Below are positions 36,263-45,031 of a stretch of DNA of 64,000 nucleotides, one piece after another (positions within the stretch are counted from its first letter, which is position 1; each line of letters begins with the position of its first letter). This DNA is from Caldilineaceae bacterium (GTDB taxonomy: Bacteria; Chloroflexota; Anaerolineae; Caldilineales; Caldilineaceae). The position numbers and the translations under genes are program-made. The DNA lies in assembly GCA_022827195.1 (NCBI GenBank), contig JAJDTL010000020.1, positions 186,001 through 250,000 of the forward strand. Reading direction: 5' to 3'. The notes beneath the pieces are model-generated. The model had not been told where the DNA came from and ran no database searches. It worked only from the letters and a program-made list of their open reading frames with translations.

Positions 36263-37648
36263 ATGGCGCTATTCGGTTCTGAGGATCAGCCGCGAAGATC
36301 CGCCGTCGTCCTTGGCGGCGGTATGGCCGGCCTTTTTGCGGCAAATGTGCTGGCCGATCATTTTGAGCGGGTAACGGTCGTCGAGCGGGACGATTGCGGC
36401 GCCGGGGAGTGGCGGCCCGGCGTGCCCCAGTCGCGGCATGTACATGTGCTGCTGTTGCGCGGCGTGCAGATCCTGAGAAGACGATTCCCCGGGCTGGAAG
36501 AGGAGCTGCTGGCCCTCGGCGCGCCGCCGCTCAACTGGCTGAAAGAAACGGCCGCTCTGGCTGCGGGAGGCTGGCTGCCGCGCTATGACCTGGACCTGCT
36601 CGGCTACAGCGTAAGCCGCTACCTGCTCGAACGCCAGATGCGCGAGCATCTCCAACGTAGCGACAACATCCACTTCCGCTACGGCCACCGGGTTACCAAC
36701 CTCTGTTTCGACGGCGACAGCAGCCGCATTTCCGGCGTCATCTGCACTGCAGACGAGCAAACGGTCACGCTGCGCGCCGATCTAACCGTCGATGCCAGCG
36801 GGCGTTCGTCGCGCCTGCCGCGCTGGCTGGAGGAGTTCGGCTATGCCGCGCCGCGGGAGTCGGCGGTCAACGCCGACGTGGGATATGCGACCCGCTGGTA
36901 CAGGATTCCGGCGGGCTGGCAGGCGGATTGGAAGATGGTGCTGCTGGGCACGCGCTACCCCGACATCAGCGGCGGGGCGGTGGTCCAGCCTGTCGAAGGC
37001 AATCGTTGGGTTGTAACGCTGGTCGGCTACGCCGGAAATCACCCGCCGACGGACGAGGCCGGGTTCGAAGCGTTTGCGCGCGGACTGATCGGGCCGCAGG
37101 TCTGGGACGCGATGAGCGCGGCCGAACCGCTCTCCGACATCAGAGGATACCGGCGCACGGAGAACCACTGGCGGCATTTTGAAAGCCTGAATCGCTGGCC
37201 GCAGGGGCTGATCGCGTTGGGGGACTCGGTTTGCGCATTCAATCCGGTATATGCGCAGGGGATGACGGTGAGTGCGCTCTCGGCGGAGGTGCTCGACGCT
37301 GTTTTGCGCGGTTCACCTTCGGCGGAGTTGGGGTTGGTTTTCCAGAGGAAGCTGGCGAAAATGCTGCAGACGCCGTGGCGGCTCGCGACCAGCGACGATT
37401 TTCGATGGGCTGGACGCGCGGCCGGCGACGCTTCCTTTCTTGATCGCTTCATGCATCGCTATGTTGAAAAAGTGGTCGACCGAATCCACCGACAGGATAC
37501 CTGCCTTACTTTTTTCAACGTGGCCCATTTGATCAGCCCGCCGATTTCTCTCTTTCGTCCCGGCCTCGCCCTTCCCATCTTGTGGAGTATGGCCAGGGCT
37601 GCGGTTTTCGGCGGGCGGCGAGCGCGACCGGCCGCTCTCATTCGCTGA
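36263..37648 (+). CDS. FAD-dependent monooxygenase/oxidoreductase
   Basis: About 461 residues. The N-terminal FAD-binding motif is SAVVLGGGMAGLFAANVLA followed by VTVVERDD (ribose-binding acid). A central DLTVDASGRSSRLPRWLE and a C-terminal IALGDSVCAFNPVYAQGMTV complete the p-hydroxybenzoate hydroxylase/geranylgeranyl-reductase-like set. Family members hydroxylate, epoxidise or reduce lipophilic substrates. A segment GVPQSRHVHVLLLRG after the first strand is typical of a poorly studied actinobacterial/chloroflexal subgroup. ATG 36263 has GAGGTGG upstream; GTG 36251 is the alternative. It stands alone between cysNC and the convergent ComEA-like gene, and its 3' end overlaps that gene by 11 bp. 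Substrate unknown. Confidence 0.85.
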   Translation: MALFGSEDQPRRSAVVLGGGMAGLFAANVLADHFERVTVVERDDCGAGEWRPGVPQSRHVHVLLLRGVQILRRRFPGLEEELLALGAPPLNWLKETAALAAGGWLPRYDLDLLGYSVSRYLLERQMREHLQRSDNIHFRYGHRVTNLCFDGDSSRISGVICTADEQTVTLRADLTVDASGRSSRLPRWLEEFGYAAPRESAVNADVGYATRWYRIPAGWQADWKMVLLGTRYPDISGGAVVQPVEGNRWVVTLVGYAGNHPPTDEAGFEAFARGLIGPQVWDAMSAAEPLSDIRGYRRTENHWRHFESLNRWPQGLIALGDSVCAFNPVYAQGMTVSALSAEVLDAVLRGSPSAELGLVFQRKLAKMLQTPWRLATSDDFRWAGRAAGDASFLDRFMHRYVEKVVDRIHRQDTCLTFFNVAHLISPPISLFRPGLALPILWSMARAAVFGGRRARPAALIR

Positions 37649-38324
37649 CCTTCACCAGGGGCGTGAGTGTCGCCACTGCGCTGGGCCCGATGCCGGACAC
37701 CCGCTCCAGATCCTCGATGGCCTCAAAGGGACGCTCGGCGATGATAGCGGCTGCTCTGCTGGGGCCGACGCCGGGCAGCGCGGTGAGTTCCTCCGCAGTG
37801 GCCGTGTTGACGTTGATCAATCCGCCGGCTGATGCACTTACGGCCGGCGGGGCCTCGCCTGAGAGTCCGGCAGCCGGTTGCTGGAGATTGGCCGAGGTGT
37901 CTGTCTCCTCTGGCGCCGGCGGCAGGGGCACGTGGATCTGGGCCCCGTCGAAGACCAGCTCGGCCTGGTTCACCAGCGCCGGGTCCGCCTCCTCCACGAG
38001 TCCCCCTGCCCTGGCCAGCGCATCGCCGACGCGTGCGCCGGGCGGCAATTCATACATGCCGGGATTGCGCACGCCGCCGCTGACGAAGACGAAGACGGGG
38101 GCGGGGGTCGCGGTGGGAAGCGGAGTCGGCGTGGGTTCGGCTGTGGGTGGAGGATGCAGCACGATGGGCGGCTGTTCCGGGCGCCGCAGGAGCCACATTA
38201 CGACCCCGGCCAGGATCGCGCCCAGCAGGAAACCGAGACCGATCAATCGCAGCGCAGCGGCCAGGGGCATCGGCGGCGGCGGACCGGATGGTGGCAGAGC
38301 ATCGGGGGGGTTCTCTGCATTCAT
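37638..38324 (-). CDS. comEA: ComEA-like helix-hairpin-helix DNA-binding protein
   Basis: 228 residues. One membrane helix near the N terminus (LIGLGFLLGAILAGVVMWLL) is followed by a Pro/Thr-rich spacer, a SLBB-type domain (VFVSGGVRNPGMYELPPGA) and a C-terminal pair of HhH motifs (INVNTATAEELTALPGVGPS and LERVSGIGPSAVATL). This is the domain order of ComEA, the membrane-anchored receptor that binds incoming double-stranded DNA during natural transformation. No other competence genes are in the window, so a transformation role is inferred from family alone. The gene is monocistronic and converges on the FAD oxidoreductase. Confidence 0.9.
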   Translation of the reverse strand: MNAENPPDALPPSGPPPPMPLAAALRLIGLGFLLGAILAGVVMWLLRRPEQPPIVLHPPPTAEPTPTPLPTATPAPVFVFVSGGVRNPGMYELPPGARVGDALARAGGLVEEADPALVNQAELVFDGAQIHVPLPPAPEETDTSANLQQPAAGLSGEAPPAVSASAGGLINVNTATAEELTALPGVGPSRAAAIIAERPFEAIEDLERVSGIGPSAVATLTPLVKVSE

Positions 38325-38349
38325 GTAAGTCCCTTATGAGATTTCAGCG

Positions 38350-39549
38350 TTAATCTGTGCCGGATTCGAGCCTCTTGAGCGCATTCTGCCCGAAGATGAG
38401 CAGCGCCTGGTCGTCGTTCAGCGGGTGGAAGAGGCCGGGGCGGACGTCGCGCAGATAGCGCTCCAACGGCAGGCTGCGGGCCATAGACGCACCGCCCACA
38501 ACCCTGACGGCGTGGTCGACCGCCTCGATCGCGTTGTTGGTGACGGTGTATTTGGTGGCGATCACGGCGGGGGCGAGCTCTTCCCGCCGCGTGCCGGACA
38601 TCTCATCCCAGTCCCGCGCCGTGTTGTAGAGGAGTGCCCTGGCCTGAAGCAGCAACAGCTCGGCCTGGCCGAGTCTGCGCCGAATGCCTTCCAGCTCGGC
38701 GATCGGTTTGCCGAGCGCAGTGGGCGCGCGCTTGCGTGCGAAATCGGCTGCGAAGTCGAGCGCGGCCTGCGCCACGCCGAGATAGACTGCGCCGACCGTG
38801 CAGATGAACCAGGCATTGGCCGGTGCCTTCCCGGTCGTACGCGGGCTGGGCGCGCCGCGTGCGATCATCTGCTCATCGGTCACGCGGGCATTTACGATTT
38901 TGAGGTCATGGCTGCCGGTCGCGCGCATCCCGAACGAGTCCCAGGTCTCAACTATCTCGAAGTGGGGTCCGGCCGGGATGACGAAACGGGCGACGTGGCC
39001 GCTTCCATCCTGCAGCGCAGCCGGGATGATAAAGTAGTCCATCTCCGGGCTGAGGCTGGCGAAAGTCTTGAGGCCGTTAACGAGCCAGGCCTTTGCGCCG
39101 TTTTCTTGCACCGGTTCGCCGGTCGTTTCGGGCATGCCGCCGCGGCTGGGACTGCCCAGCTTGGGCTCGGTGGCGACTGAGTTGATCAGCGCGCCGTGCT
39201 TGACGGCGTCGCGGCAAACCTGCGCGAAAAGCGGCCGGGGCCAGCCGTGCGGCTCCTCGGCCACGCCGCCCATCACCTGGACGTGCATGACGAAGCTGAG
39301 CGCGGTGCTGCCGTCCCCCTGCGCCAGCCGTTCCATCGTCAGCGTCGATTCGAGCAGATTGGCGCCCCAGCCGCCGAACTCCTCCGGGATCACCAGGGCG
39401 GGCAGCCCAGTCCTCCGAATGTCGACGAAGTTCTCGTGCGGAAAGGTGCCGTCACGGTCGTGCTGCGCGGCCCGTTCCTGCAGCGCGGGGACCAACGCCG
39501 ACGCGATATCGACGAAGCGCTGCTGGCGTTCGGTTCTCGGGTAGTTCAT
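38350..39549 (-). CDS. Acyl-CoA dehydrogenase family protein
   Basis: About 399 residues with the three-part ACAD fold: an N-terminal helical part (LPALVIPEEFGGWGANL), a beta domain (SPEMDYFIIPAAL, DSFGMRATGSHDL) and a C-terminal helical part (TNNAIEAVDHAVRVVGGASM). The FAD/substrate positions GMRATGS and RVVGG are as expected. The usual catalytic Glu in the C-terminal domain is not obvious by eye, so it may belong to the DszC/hydroxylase-like branch of the family rather than to fatty acid beta-oxidation. ATG 39549 has GGAGG upstream; the frame is open to 39603. It is divergent from the B12-binding protein. Confidence 0.88.
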   Translation of the reverse strand: MNYPRTERQQRFVDIASALVPALQERAAQHDRDGTFPHENFVDIRRTGLPALVIPEEFGGWGANLLESTLTMERLAQGDGSTALSFVMHVQVMGGVAEEPHGWPRPLFAQVCRDAVKHGALINSVATEPKLGSPSRGGMPETTGEPVQENGAKAWLVNGLKTFASLSPEMDYFIIPAALQDGSGHVARFVIPAGPHFEIVETWDSFGMRATGSHDLKIVNARVTDEQMIARGAPSPRTTGKAPANAWFICTVGAVYLGVAQAALDFAADFARKRAPTALGKPIAELEGIRRRLGQAELLLLQARALLYNTARDWDEMSGTRREELAPAVIATKYTVTNNAIEAVDHAVRVVGGASMARSLPLERYLRDVRPGLFHPLNDDQALLIFGQNALKRLESGTD

Positions 39550-39685
39550 TCTGCCTCCGTCGCCCCGACCTGCCCCCAGGCCGGCGTAGAACAACAGGCG
39601 CACCGGCCTTGGCGATGCGCGGCTGGTATTTTAACATAATCTCCGGCTGATTTACCATACTGAAGGGCAGCAGTTCGTGCCGCTA

Positions 39686-39719
39686 TTGTCCACCAGCCAC
39701 CATTGTCCACCAGCCACCA
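39686..39719. repeat. 17-bp direct repeat, two copies
   Basis: Two adjacent identical 17-bp copies (39686-39702 and 39703-39719) in the leader of the B12-binding gene, about 10 bp ahead of its ATG. The unit contains TGTCCACCAGCCACC. Confidence 0.8.
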
Positions 39720-39728
39720 TCTACGGCC

Positions 39729-40136
39729 ATGACTCAGGTGAACCGCAACCGGATACGCGTTCTGATCGCCAAGCCGGGCCTGGACGGCCACGACCGCGGC
39801 GCCAAAGTGATCGCCAGGGCGCTGCGCGATGCCGGATTCGAGGTGATCTACACCGGCATCCGCCAGACGCCGCAGATGATCGCCGAGGCCGCGCTGCAGG
39901 AGGACGTTGACGTGGTCGGCCTGTCGATTCTCAGCGGCGCGCACATGACACTCTGTCCCAAAGTGATTGAACTGCTCCACGCCCAGGGCCAGGAGGATGC
40001 GCTTGTGCTGGTGGGCGGCATCATCCCCGACGAAGATGCCGCCCGGCTCAAAGCCGCCGGGGTCCACGCGGTCTTCGGTCCGGGCACCGCTTCAGCCGAG
40101 ATTATCTCCTTCATTCAGGATGCTTTCAGCGCTTAG
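39729..40136 (+). CDS. Cobalamin-binding small subunit of methylmalonyl-CoA mutase
   Basis: 135 residues, equal to the free-standing C-terminal domain of methylmalonyl-CoA mutase. The B12 motif [14 protein letters not shown] (DxHxxG with His as the lower Co ligand) is followed by a [13 protein letters not shown] segment and [10 protein letters not shown]. Separate small subunits partner with a large catalytic subunit in some bacteria and archaea; that subunit is not in this window. MeaB follows 80 bp downstream, which supports the assignment to the propionyl-CoA/methylmalonyl pathway over other B12 enzymes. A 2-hydroxyisobutyryl-CoA or ethylmalonyl-CoA mutase small subunit is a possible alternative. 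Confidence 0.92.
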   Translation: MTQVNRNRIRVLIAKPGLDGHDRGAKVIARALRDAGFEVIYTGIRQTPQMIAEAALQEDVDVVGLSILSGAHMTLCPKVIELLHAQGQEDALVLVGGIIPDEDAARLKAAGVHAVFGPGTASAEIISFIQDAFSA

Positions 40137-40216
40137 CTTCCTGCCATCTTCCATTGTGCTCATTCTCGGAAAATCCCTGATAGCCCATAGCCAATAGTTG
40201 AAACCGCAGTCAACCC

Positions 40217-41239
40217 ATGCCCAAAAGGATTCCCACCCGCCAGTTGATCGACGGCCTGCTGAATGGGGAGCGCCGTGCCCTGGCGCGTGCGATCAGCCGT
40301 GTCGAGGACGGGGCGGAAGACGCCGCCCGGATCGTGCAGGCCGCGTTTGCGCACACGGGCAAGGCGCACCTGGTCGGCATTACGGGCGCGCCGGGCACGG
40401 GCAAGTCGACGCTGGTGTCGGCGCTGGCCGAATGCTACCGCGAGTATGGGCTGACCGTCGGCGTGCTGGCTGTCGACCCGACCAGCCCGTACAGCGGCGG
40501 CGCGCTGCTGGGGGACCGGGTGCGCATGACCGGGCACAGCGGCGACGAGGGCGTCTTCATCCGCTCGATGGCGACGCGCAGCGGTGGTGGCGGGCTGGCC
40601 AAGGCGAGTGCGGAGGCGCTGCTACTGTTCGACGCGGCCGGCTTTGACCGCATCCTGGTCGAGACGGTGGGCGCGGGCCAGGCCGAGGTAGAGATCGCGG
40701 CGGTCGCCGACACGGTAGTGGTGGTGGAGGCGCCGGGCATGGGGGACGAGATACAGGCGATCAAGGCCGGGCTGCTGGAGATCGCCGACGTATTCGCGGT
40801 CAACAAAGCGGACCGCAAGGGCGCCGAGCGCACGGTCGCCGCGCTGGAGATGATGTTGGAGACTGGCGGAGGCGCGGCGCAGACAGTTATGCATCACGGG
40901 CAGCTGATGGAGGCCGGCGGGGTCGTCTCAGATGATAGCGGGGAAGGCTGGTCGATCCCGGTGCTGAAGACTGTCGCGGTCAGCGGCGGCGGGGTTGCAC
41001 GCTTGCGGGAGGCGTTGGAGGCACACAGGGTGTGGCTACAGGAGAGCGGCAGGCAGGCCGACCGGGAGCGGACTCGACTGGCGCGGATGCTGCAGAGCCT
41101 TGTGGAGGACGAGTTGCGGGCGCGGCTGGAAGCTGCTCTGTCTCAGGCGCAGCGGCAAGAGCTGGTGGAGCGGATGTTGCGGCGGGAGGTTGATCCGTAT
41201 TGCGCGGCGACGGAAGTCGTAAAGCGATTCGCGGAATGA
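40217..41239 (+). CDS. meaB: Methylmalonyl-CoA mutase-associated GTPase MeaB
   Basis: A 340-residue G3E-family P-loop GTPase that gates cofactor loading and protects the B12 mutase. Walker A is GITGAPGTGKST, then VLAVDPTSPYSGGALLGDR, the switch segment GFDRILVETVGAGQAEVEIA, and the base-recognition motif FAVNKADRKGA. A C-terminal helical dimerisation region completes the usual length. It lies 80 bp after the small subunit on the same strand, and the pair is probably co-transcribed. No Shine-Dalgarno is clear before ATG 40217. Confidence 0.94.
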   Translation: MPKRIPTRQLIDGLLNGERRALARAISRVEDGAEDAARIVQAAFAHTGKAHLVGITGAPGTGKSTLVSALAECYREYGLTVGVLAVDPTSPYSGGALLGDRVRMTGHSGDEGVFIRSMATRSGGGGLAKASAEALLLFDAAGFDRILVETVGAGQAEVEIAAVADTVVVVEAPGMGDEIQAIKAGLLEIADVFAVNKADRKGAERTVAALEMMLETGGGAAQTVMHHGQLMEAGGVVSDDSGEGWSIPVLKTVAVSGGGVARLREALEAHRVWLQESGRQADRERTRLARMLQSLVEDELRARLEAALSQAQRQELVERMLRREVDPYCAATEVVKRFAE

Positions 41240-41265
41240 AATGTATACAACCGGGACCGTGTACT

Positions 41266-41885
41266 ATGCGGACTTCTGAAACTGGCACACCGGTTTGGCG
41301 CATCGCGACACTCTTTCCATACCAGGGCGCGTGGAGCGAGCAGGAGTATCTGGCGCTAGACACCAACCGCCGCGTCGAATTCGATAACGGGTTTGAGGAG
41401 GTGCATGACGCGCCCACCGATCAGCACCAGGCGATCAGCACCAGGCGATCATACTATTCTTGAGCATGGCCCTGAGCGGAATCGCTCAATAGATCGGCGG
41501 CGCCGTCCGAACGGCTGGTATGCGACTGCGGCTTTGGGACCAGAAGTACCGCGAGCCGGACATCCTTTTATTGCGCGATCGCGACAGCCGGCTGCGCCAA
41601 AAGAAATTCTGGGACGGCGCCGATCTGGCCATAGAGATCGTCAGCGAAAGACTCGAAGACCGCGAGCGGGACTTGGTGACGAAGCGGCCGGAGTATGCAC
41701 GCTCTGGCATTGAGGAGTATTGGATAGTCGACCCAGAGCAGGAAACTGTAACGGTGCTAAACCTAGGGGAGGATGTCTATACGGAAGGTGCTGTCTTCGT
41801 ACGTGGGGACACGGCTACATCATCCCAGCTACCGGAATTCGCCCTGCCCGTCTCGGAAATTCTGGACGCGGACAGATCGTTCTGA
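41266..41885 (+). pseudogene. Uma2-family (DUF820) endonuclease gene, broken
   Basis: Two fragments of one Uma2 protein are in different frames. The 5' part from ATG 41266 encodes PYQGAWSEQEYLALDTNRRV and the 3' part from about 41447 encodes QKYREPDILLLRDRDSR, FWDGADLAIEIVSE and GIEEYWIVDPEQETV, including PD-(D/E)XK-type acidic residues (PDI, AIEIVSE). The cause of the shift is visible: 14 bp at 41419-41432 are repeated exactly at 41433-41446. Removing one copy restores a continuous reading APTDQHQAIILFLSMALSG across the joint, but an in-frame TAG at 41490-41492 then remains. Two lesions are thus needed for inactivation, so the gene is decaying. Uma2 genes are very numerous and mostly of unknown function in cyanobacteria and Chloroflexota. 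Confidence 0.85.
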
Positions 41886-41902
41886 CATCATCTGCCAGCG
41901 TT

Positions 41903-43636
41903 TCAGCGATTGCTGTCCTCCTCATCAGCCGGCAGTTCCTCCTTCTCTTCAACCTCATCTTCCAACCCGACGAGTTCGACGCGCAGGGCGGACAGCTCAG
42001 TCTCCAGAGTGTCGATGCGGGCGAGAAGCTCCTCGCGTCTCCGCGGGGCATCCAATTCATCGTGATCGCCATCGGGCGGCTCAACATCCTCCGTTTCATC
42101 CACCATCCGGCTGTCGGTGCGGATGGCGATCAGATGGACTGCCCAGAAGGCGGCTGCGGTGAGCGCGCGCACCAGCCCGCCCTGCGCTTCGTCGCCGAAT
42201 ACGTCGGCCTGGGGATCACCCAACGCCCACAGCAGCAGACGGTAGACGACGCGCGCCAGTTCGAACAGGATCAGCAGCGCGCCCACCAAGGCGATGCCGT
42301 ACAGGTAGAGGCGCCGCGGCCAAGACGCCCGCTCGGCGCGGCCGGTCTCGTTGTCCTGCACGGCCGCGCGCTGTGTCGTGCGCCAGTGGAGCGACCAGAC
42401 CGGCGCGCCGACCGCGATCAGGCTCAAGCCGGAGGAGAGCTGGTAGGCGCGAAAGCCCTTTTCGACCGATTGCCCGCCGATTAAGAGATAGTCCAACAGA
42501 GCCCGCAGCAGATCGACCAGCCCGATCCAGAGGAGCAACAGTCCGGTGGCGGCCACTGCGTAGTAGTAGAGCCGCCGCACGAACTCGCTTTCGCGCGTGT
42601 CGCCGTATCGCCCCGCCTCGGCGAGGACCTGCAGCCAATGCCAGCGCCAAGCCAGCGCGCCGACCGGCAGCAGGCCCAGCGGCGTGGTTAGATCATCGAT
42701 GTTGACGTTGCCGGTGTCGACCTCACCGAGAAGAAGAAGGACGACCAGTCTGAGGAGCATCGCCACGGGGACCAGCGTGACAGCCGCAGACAGAACTGTG
42801 GCGGCATAGAGATAGAGGCGGCGCAGGGCCATGCGTCCTTCCGGGGGGTGCTGCGCCAGAAGGCCGTTCCAGTAGAGATTGTTCAGCCGCCAGACCAGCC
42901 CGCCCGCCAGGAAAGCGGCCAACGAACCTGCCAGGCCGCGCTCCCACCAGCCGAAGCCCACCGTAGCCATGCTGGATTCGCCGAATGGCTCAAGCACAAC
43001 GCGCCAGACGAGATTCAGCGCGTCGGCCGCGCCGGAGATGAGCAGACTCAACCCCAAGAGACCGGCGAGCAACTGGAAGATCCGCCGCATGCTGCCCGCC
43101 CAGCCGGATTCCCGCCCCAGGTCGCCGTCGACCTGCAGCAGCCGCGTGAAGGCCAGAAACAGCGCCAGGTGTATGCCCGCGTGGAGGAACTGCGCCTGCC
43201 AGCGGCCGGGCAGTTCGATCCCTTCCGGCAAAGGATTGCCCAGCAATATCTCCAGGCTGCCCTCTATGAGAAGATAGAGGGCGCGCACGCTGATGAAGCC
43301 GGTGAATGCCAGCACCGCGTACAGAAACAACTTGCGCAGGGCTGCCGCGGACTCGCCCGGCTGCGCGGTCAGACGACGGATAAACCGCCAGTGGATCAAG
43401 AAGATCGGCGCGCTGACAATCAGGAATCCTCCCTGGCGGGCGATTGCATTGCGCGCAAAACCGGACGGGTTGACGTCCAGCATCGTGTCCGGCGCCAGCC
43501 ACAGTCGCGCGAGAACTTCGATCAGGCCATAGGTTGCCGACAGCCCCGCGATCAGGCTGATGAACGCGATCAAATAGAGGTAGAGGCGGCGGATCGTCGC
43601 CAGCCGGTCCGGATTCGCGTTTGCCTGTTCAGCCAT
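41903..43636 (-). CDS. DUF5671 repeat membrane protein
   Basis: 577 residues containing about six copies of a unit of roughly 90 residues. Each starts with a basic LRRLYLYA-like motif followed by two membrane helices: IRRLYLYLIAFISLIAGLSA, LRKLFLYAVLAFTGFI, MRRIFQLLAGLLGLSLL, LRRLYLYAATVLSAAV, VRRLYYYAVAATGLLLL and PRRLYLYGIALVGALLI. Between units there is a typical WRW or W-rich turn (FIHW, WRWHWLQ). A charged C-terminal tail (EEVEEKEE-like, with LETELSALRVEL coiled coil) is cytoplasmic. The repeated unit matches DUF5671, whose function is not known. The next gene starts 26 bp away on the same strand. Repetition suggests a membrane scaffold or an internally duplicated transporter. Confidence 0.8.
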   Translation of the reverse strand: MAEQANANPDRLATIRRLYLYLIAFISLIAGLSATYGLIEVLARLWLAPDTMLDVNPSGFARNAIARQGGFLIVSAPIFLIHWRFIRRLTAQPGESAAALRKLFLYAVLAFTGFISVRALYLLIEGSLEILLGNPLPEGIELPGRWQAQFLHAGIHLALFLAFTRLLQVDGDLGRESGWAGSMRRIFQLLAGLLGLSLLISGAADALNLVWRVVLEPFGESSMATVGFGWWERGLAGSLAAFLAGGLVWRLNNLYWNGLLAQHPPEGRMALRRLYLYAATVLSAAVTLVPVAMLLRLVVLLLLGEVDTGNVNIDDLTTPLGLLPVGALAWRWHWLQVLAEAGRYGDTRESEFVRRLYYYAVAATGLLLLWIGLVDLLRALLDYLLIGGQSVEKGFRAYQLSSGLSLIAVGAPVWSLHWRTTQRAAVQDNETGRAERASWPRRLYLYGIALVGALLILFELARVVYRLLLWALGDPQADVFGDEAQGGLVRALTAAAFWAVHLIAIRTDSRMVDETEDVEPPDGDHDELDAPRRREELLARIDTLETELSALRVELVGLEDEVEEKEELPADEEDSNR

Positions 43637-43662
43637 TGTTTACACTCTCTCTGAGCGGAGGC

Positions 43663-44133
43663 TCAATAGAAAAGGTCCTCGGTGTCGATTTTCCAGGCCC
43701 CGTCCTCGCGCACCAAAGGGATGGTGCGGCGGTAGGTCGATGTGCCGCTCTCGAACAGGCCGCCCTGGGAGAAATTGTCGATGGCGATGCGAACGTACGC
43801 CCTGTCGTTCTCCTCGTCGACGTCCACCTCGAGGATGCGCAGCCGCCGGGCCGGCCGGTTGTGGTCGTAGTAGTTGAAACGCTCGCGGAAAGGCCGCCCG
43901 TCGTCCTCGTCCAGTACATCCCGGGAGTAGTGGTTGATCGCAACGTCCGGCTCGTTGCGCACCGAGGCCAGGAAGGCGTCGTGGACGACCGCTTCCGGCG
44001 TATTTTCGTTCAGATAGTCGGCGTTCTGCCAGCCGCGGCCGCCGGAGAGAGTGACGGTGACGATGGCGGCGGCGATCAGCACCAAGACGCCGAGGATGAT
44101 GGCCCAGGTAAAACGATCGATTTTCAATCCCAT
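43663..44133 (-). CDS. Membrane-anchored small protein, SnoaL/NTF2-like fold possible
   Basis: 156 residues. One N-terminal membrane helix (FTWAIILGVLVLIAAAIVTVTL) is followed by an extracytoplasmic domain with NTPEAVVHDAFLASVRNE, then beta strands ending in EDGAWKIDTEDLFY. The last motif, a Trp-containing DGxWKI strand, is typical of DUF4878/SnoaL-like lumazine-shaped domains, but I cannot confirm the family. AAGGAAG precedes ATG 44133. It is 26 bp upstream of the DUF5671 gene and co-directional, so the two probably form an operon. Function unknown. Confidence 0.75.
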   Translation of the reverse strand: MGLKIDRFTWAIILGVLVLIAAAIVTVTLSGGRGWQNADYLNENTPEAVVHDAFLASVRNEPDVAINHYSRDVLDEDDGRPFRERFNYYDHNRPARRLRILEVDVDEENDRAYVRIAIDNFSQGGLFESGTSTYRRTIPLVREDGAWKIDTEDLFY

Positions 44134-44215
44134 GGTACCGCTTCCTTGTCATTAGGGGATCCCGGTGCCCGCTGCGGGCCAGGGCAGGCGGCATGCGCCC
44201 TGAACCTGCCGCCGG

Positions 44216-45031
44216 TTACCGGGAACCGGCGTCGAAGCTGGTCAGCTCAAAGGTGGCCTGCGACCGGCCGTCGATGAACTTGATGACGGGGAAAGGCGCA
44301 GAACGCGCGACCCACGCCTGTGTGGTGCGCTCGTTGGTCTTCAACTCTACGACCCAGGTATCAAAGGCGCCGCCGGGAACCGTGACCGATTCGGCGCGCC
44401 GTACCTGCAATGCCACGCGTTCCATCTTGCCGACGATCGGCAGAAAGCTGTTGATGCGGGTGGCGTACCCCTCAGCCAGCGGCAGCGCGCGCATGATCAG
44501 CAGCAAGGTGCGCTCGTCGCGAATATCCGATGGTACCTGCACGCGTTCGTAGACGGTTGCGCCCTGGCGATTGGTCAGGGCGAGCTCGACCTGACCGCCC
44601 GAGATCTGCGCCTCCACCACCTGGGACCCGCCCCCACCGGTGCGCTCGAGACGGCTGTAGAGGGGACGATAGCCGACCGGCTGCATCTCGACCGTTGCCC
44701 GCTCGCTGACGCCGGCATCGATGATTTCCCGGTGGAAAGTCCAGCCTTCTTCCTGGGCCCATTCCAGGCCCCGCTGCACCTGGAAGGTAGCCGTGCCGAC
44801 GATGCGATCCTCGCGGTTCGTCACGCGGTAGCTGCTCGTTTCGCCGTCGGCCCACACCGGTTCGCCAAAGACGAGCGGCTGCGGCCGGGCAGAGCAGGCG
44901 GCGAGGGAGGTGAGAATGAAGAGGAGCGCAGAAAGGGTGAGCACCCTGGCGACCAGGTAAGGACCTGTGTTATGTGCTGACGATTCGTCAGGTGCGCGCT
45001 TCGGGGGAGGCGGGAACCACACATTGCTCAC
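44216..45031 (-). CDS. Exported lipoprotein, DUF3108-like
   Basis: About 271 residues from GTG 45031, whose start overlaps the stop of the amidohydrolase as GTGA; the frame is open to 45064. A lipoprotein-like signal lies at about residues 29-45 ([16 protein letters not shown] with the Cys in AACSARP). The mature part is beta-rich with [35 protein letters not shown] and [12 protein letters not shown], then [19 protein letters not shown]. This order resembles DUF3108 outer-surface proteins. No catalytic motif is seen. The coupling to the M20 amidohydrolase suggests co-expression, but a functional link is only inference. Confidence 0.75.
   Translation of the reverse strand: MSNVWFPPPPKRAPDESSAHNTGPYLVARVLTLSALLFILTSLAACSARPQPLVFGEPVWADGETSSYRVTNREDRIVGTATFQVQRGLEWAQEEGWTFHREIIDAGVSERATVEMQPVGYRPLYSRLERTGGGGSQVVEAQISGGQVELALTNRQGATVYERVQVPSDIRDERTLLLIMRALPLAEGYATRINSFLPIVGKMERVALQVRRAESVTVPGGAFDTWVVELKTNERTTQAWVARSAPFPVIKFIDGRSQATFELTSFDAGSR

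Noticed and set aside
39546..40067. Minus-strand frame opposite the B12-binding protein
   Set aside because: Antisense to a gene with a full DxHxxG motif; its middle encodes the 17-bp repeat, which explains its odd Trp/Gly stretch.
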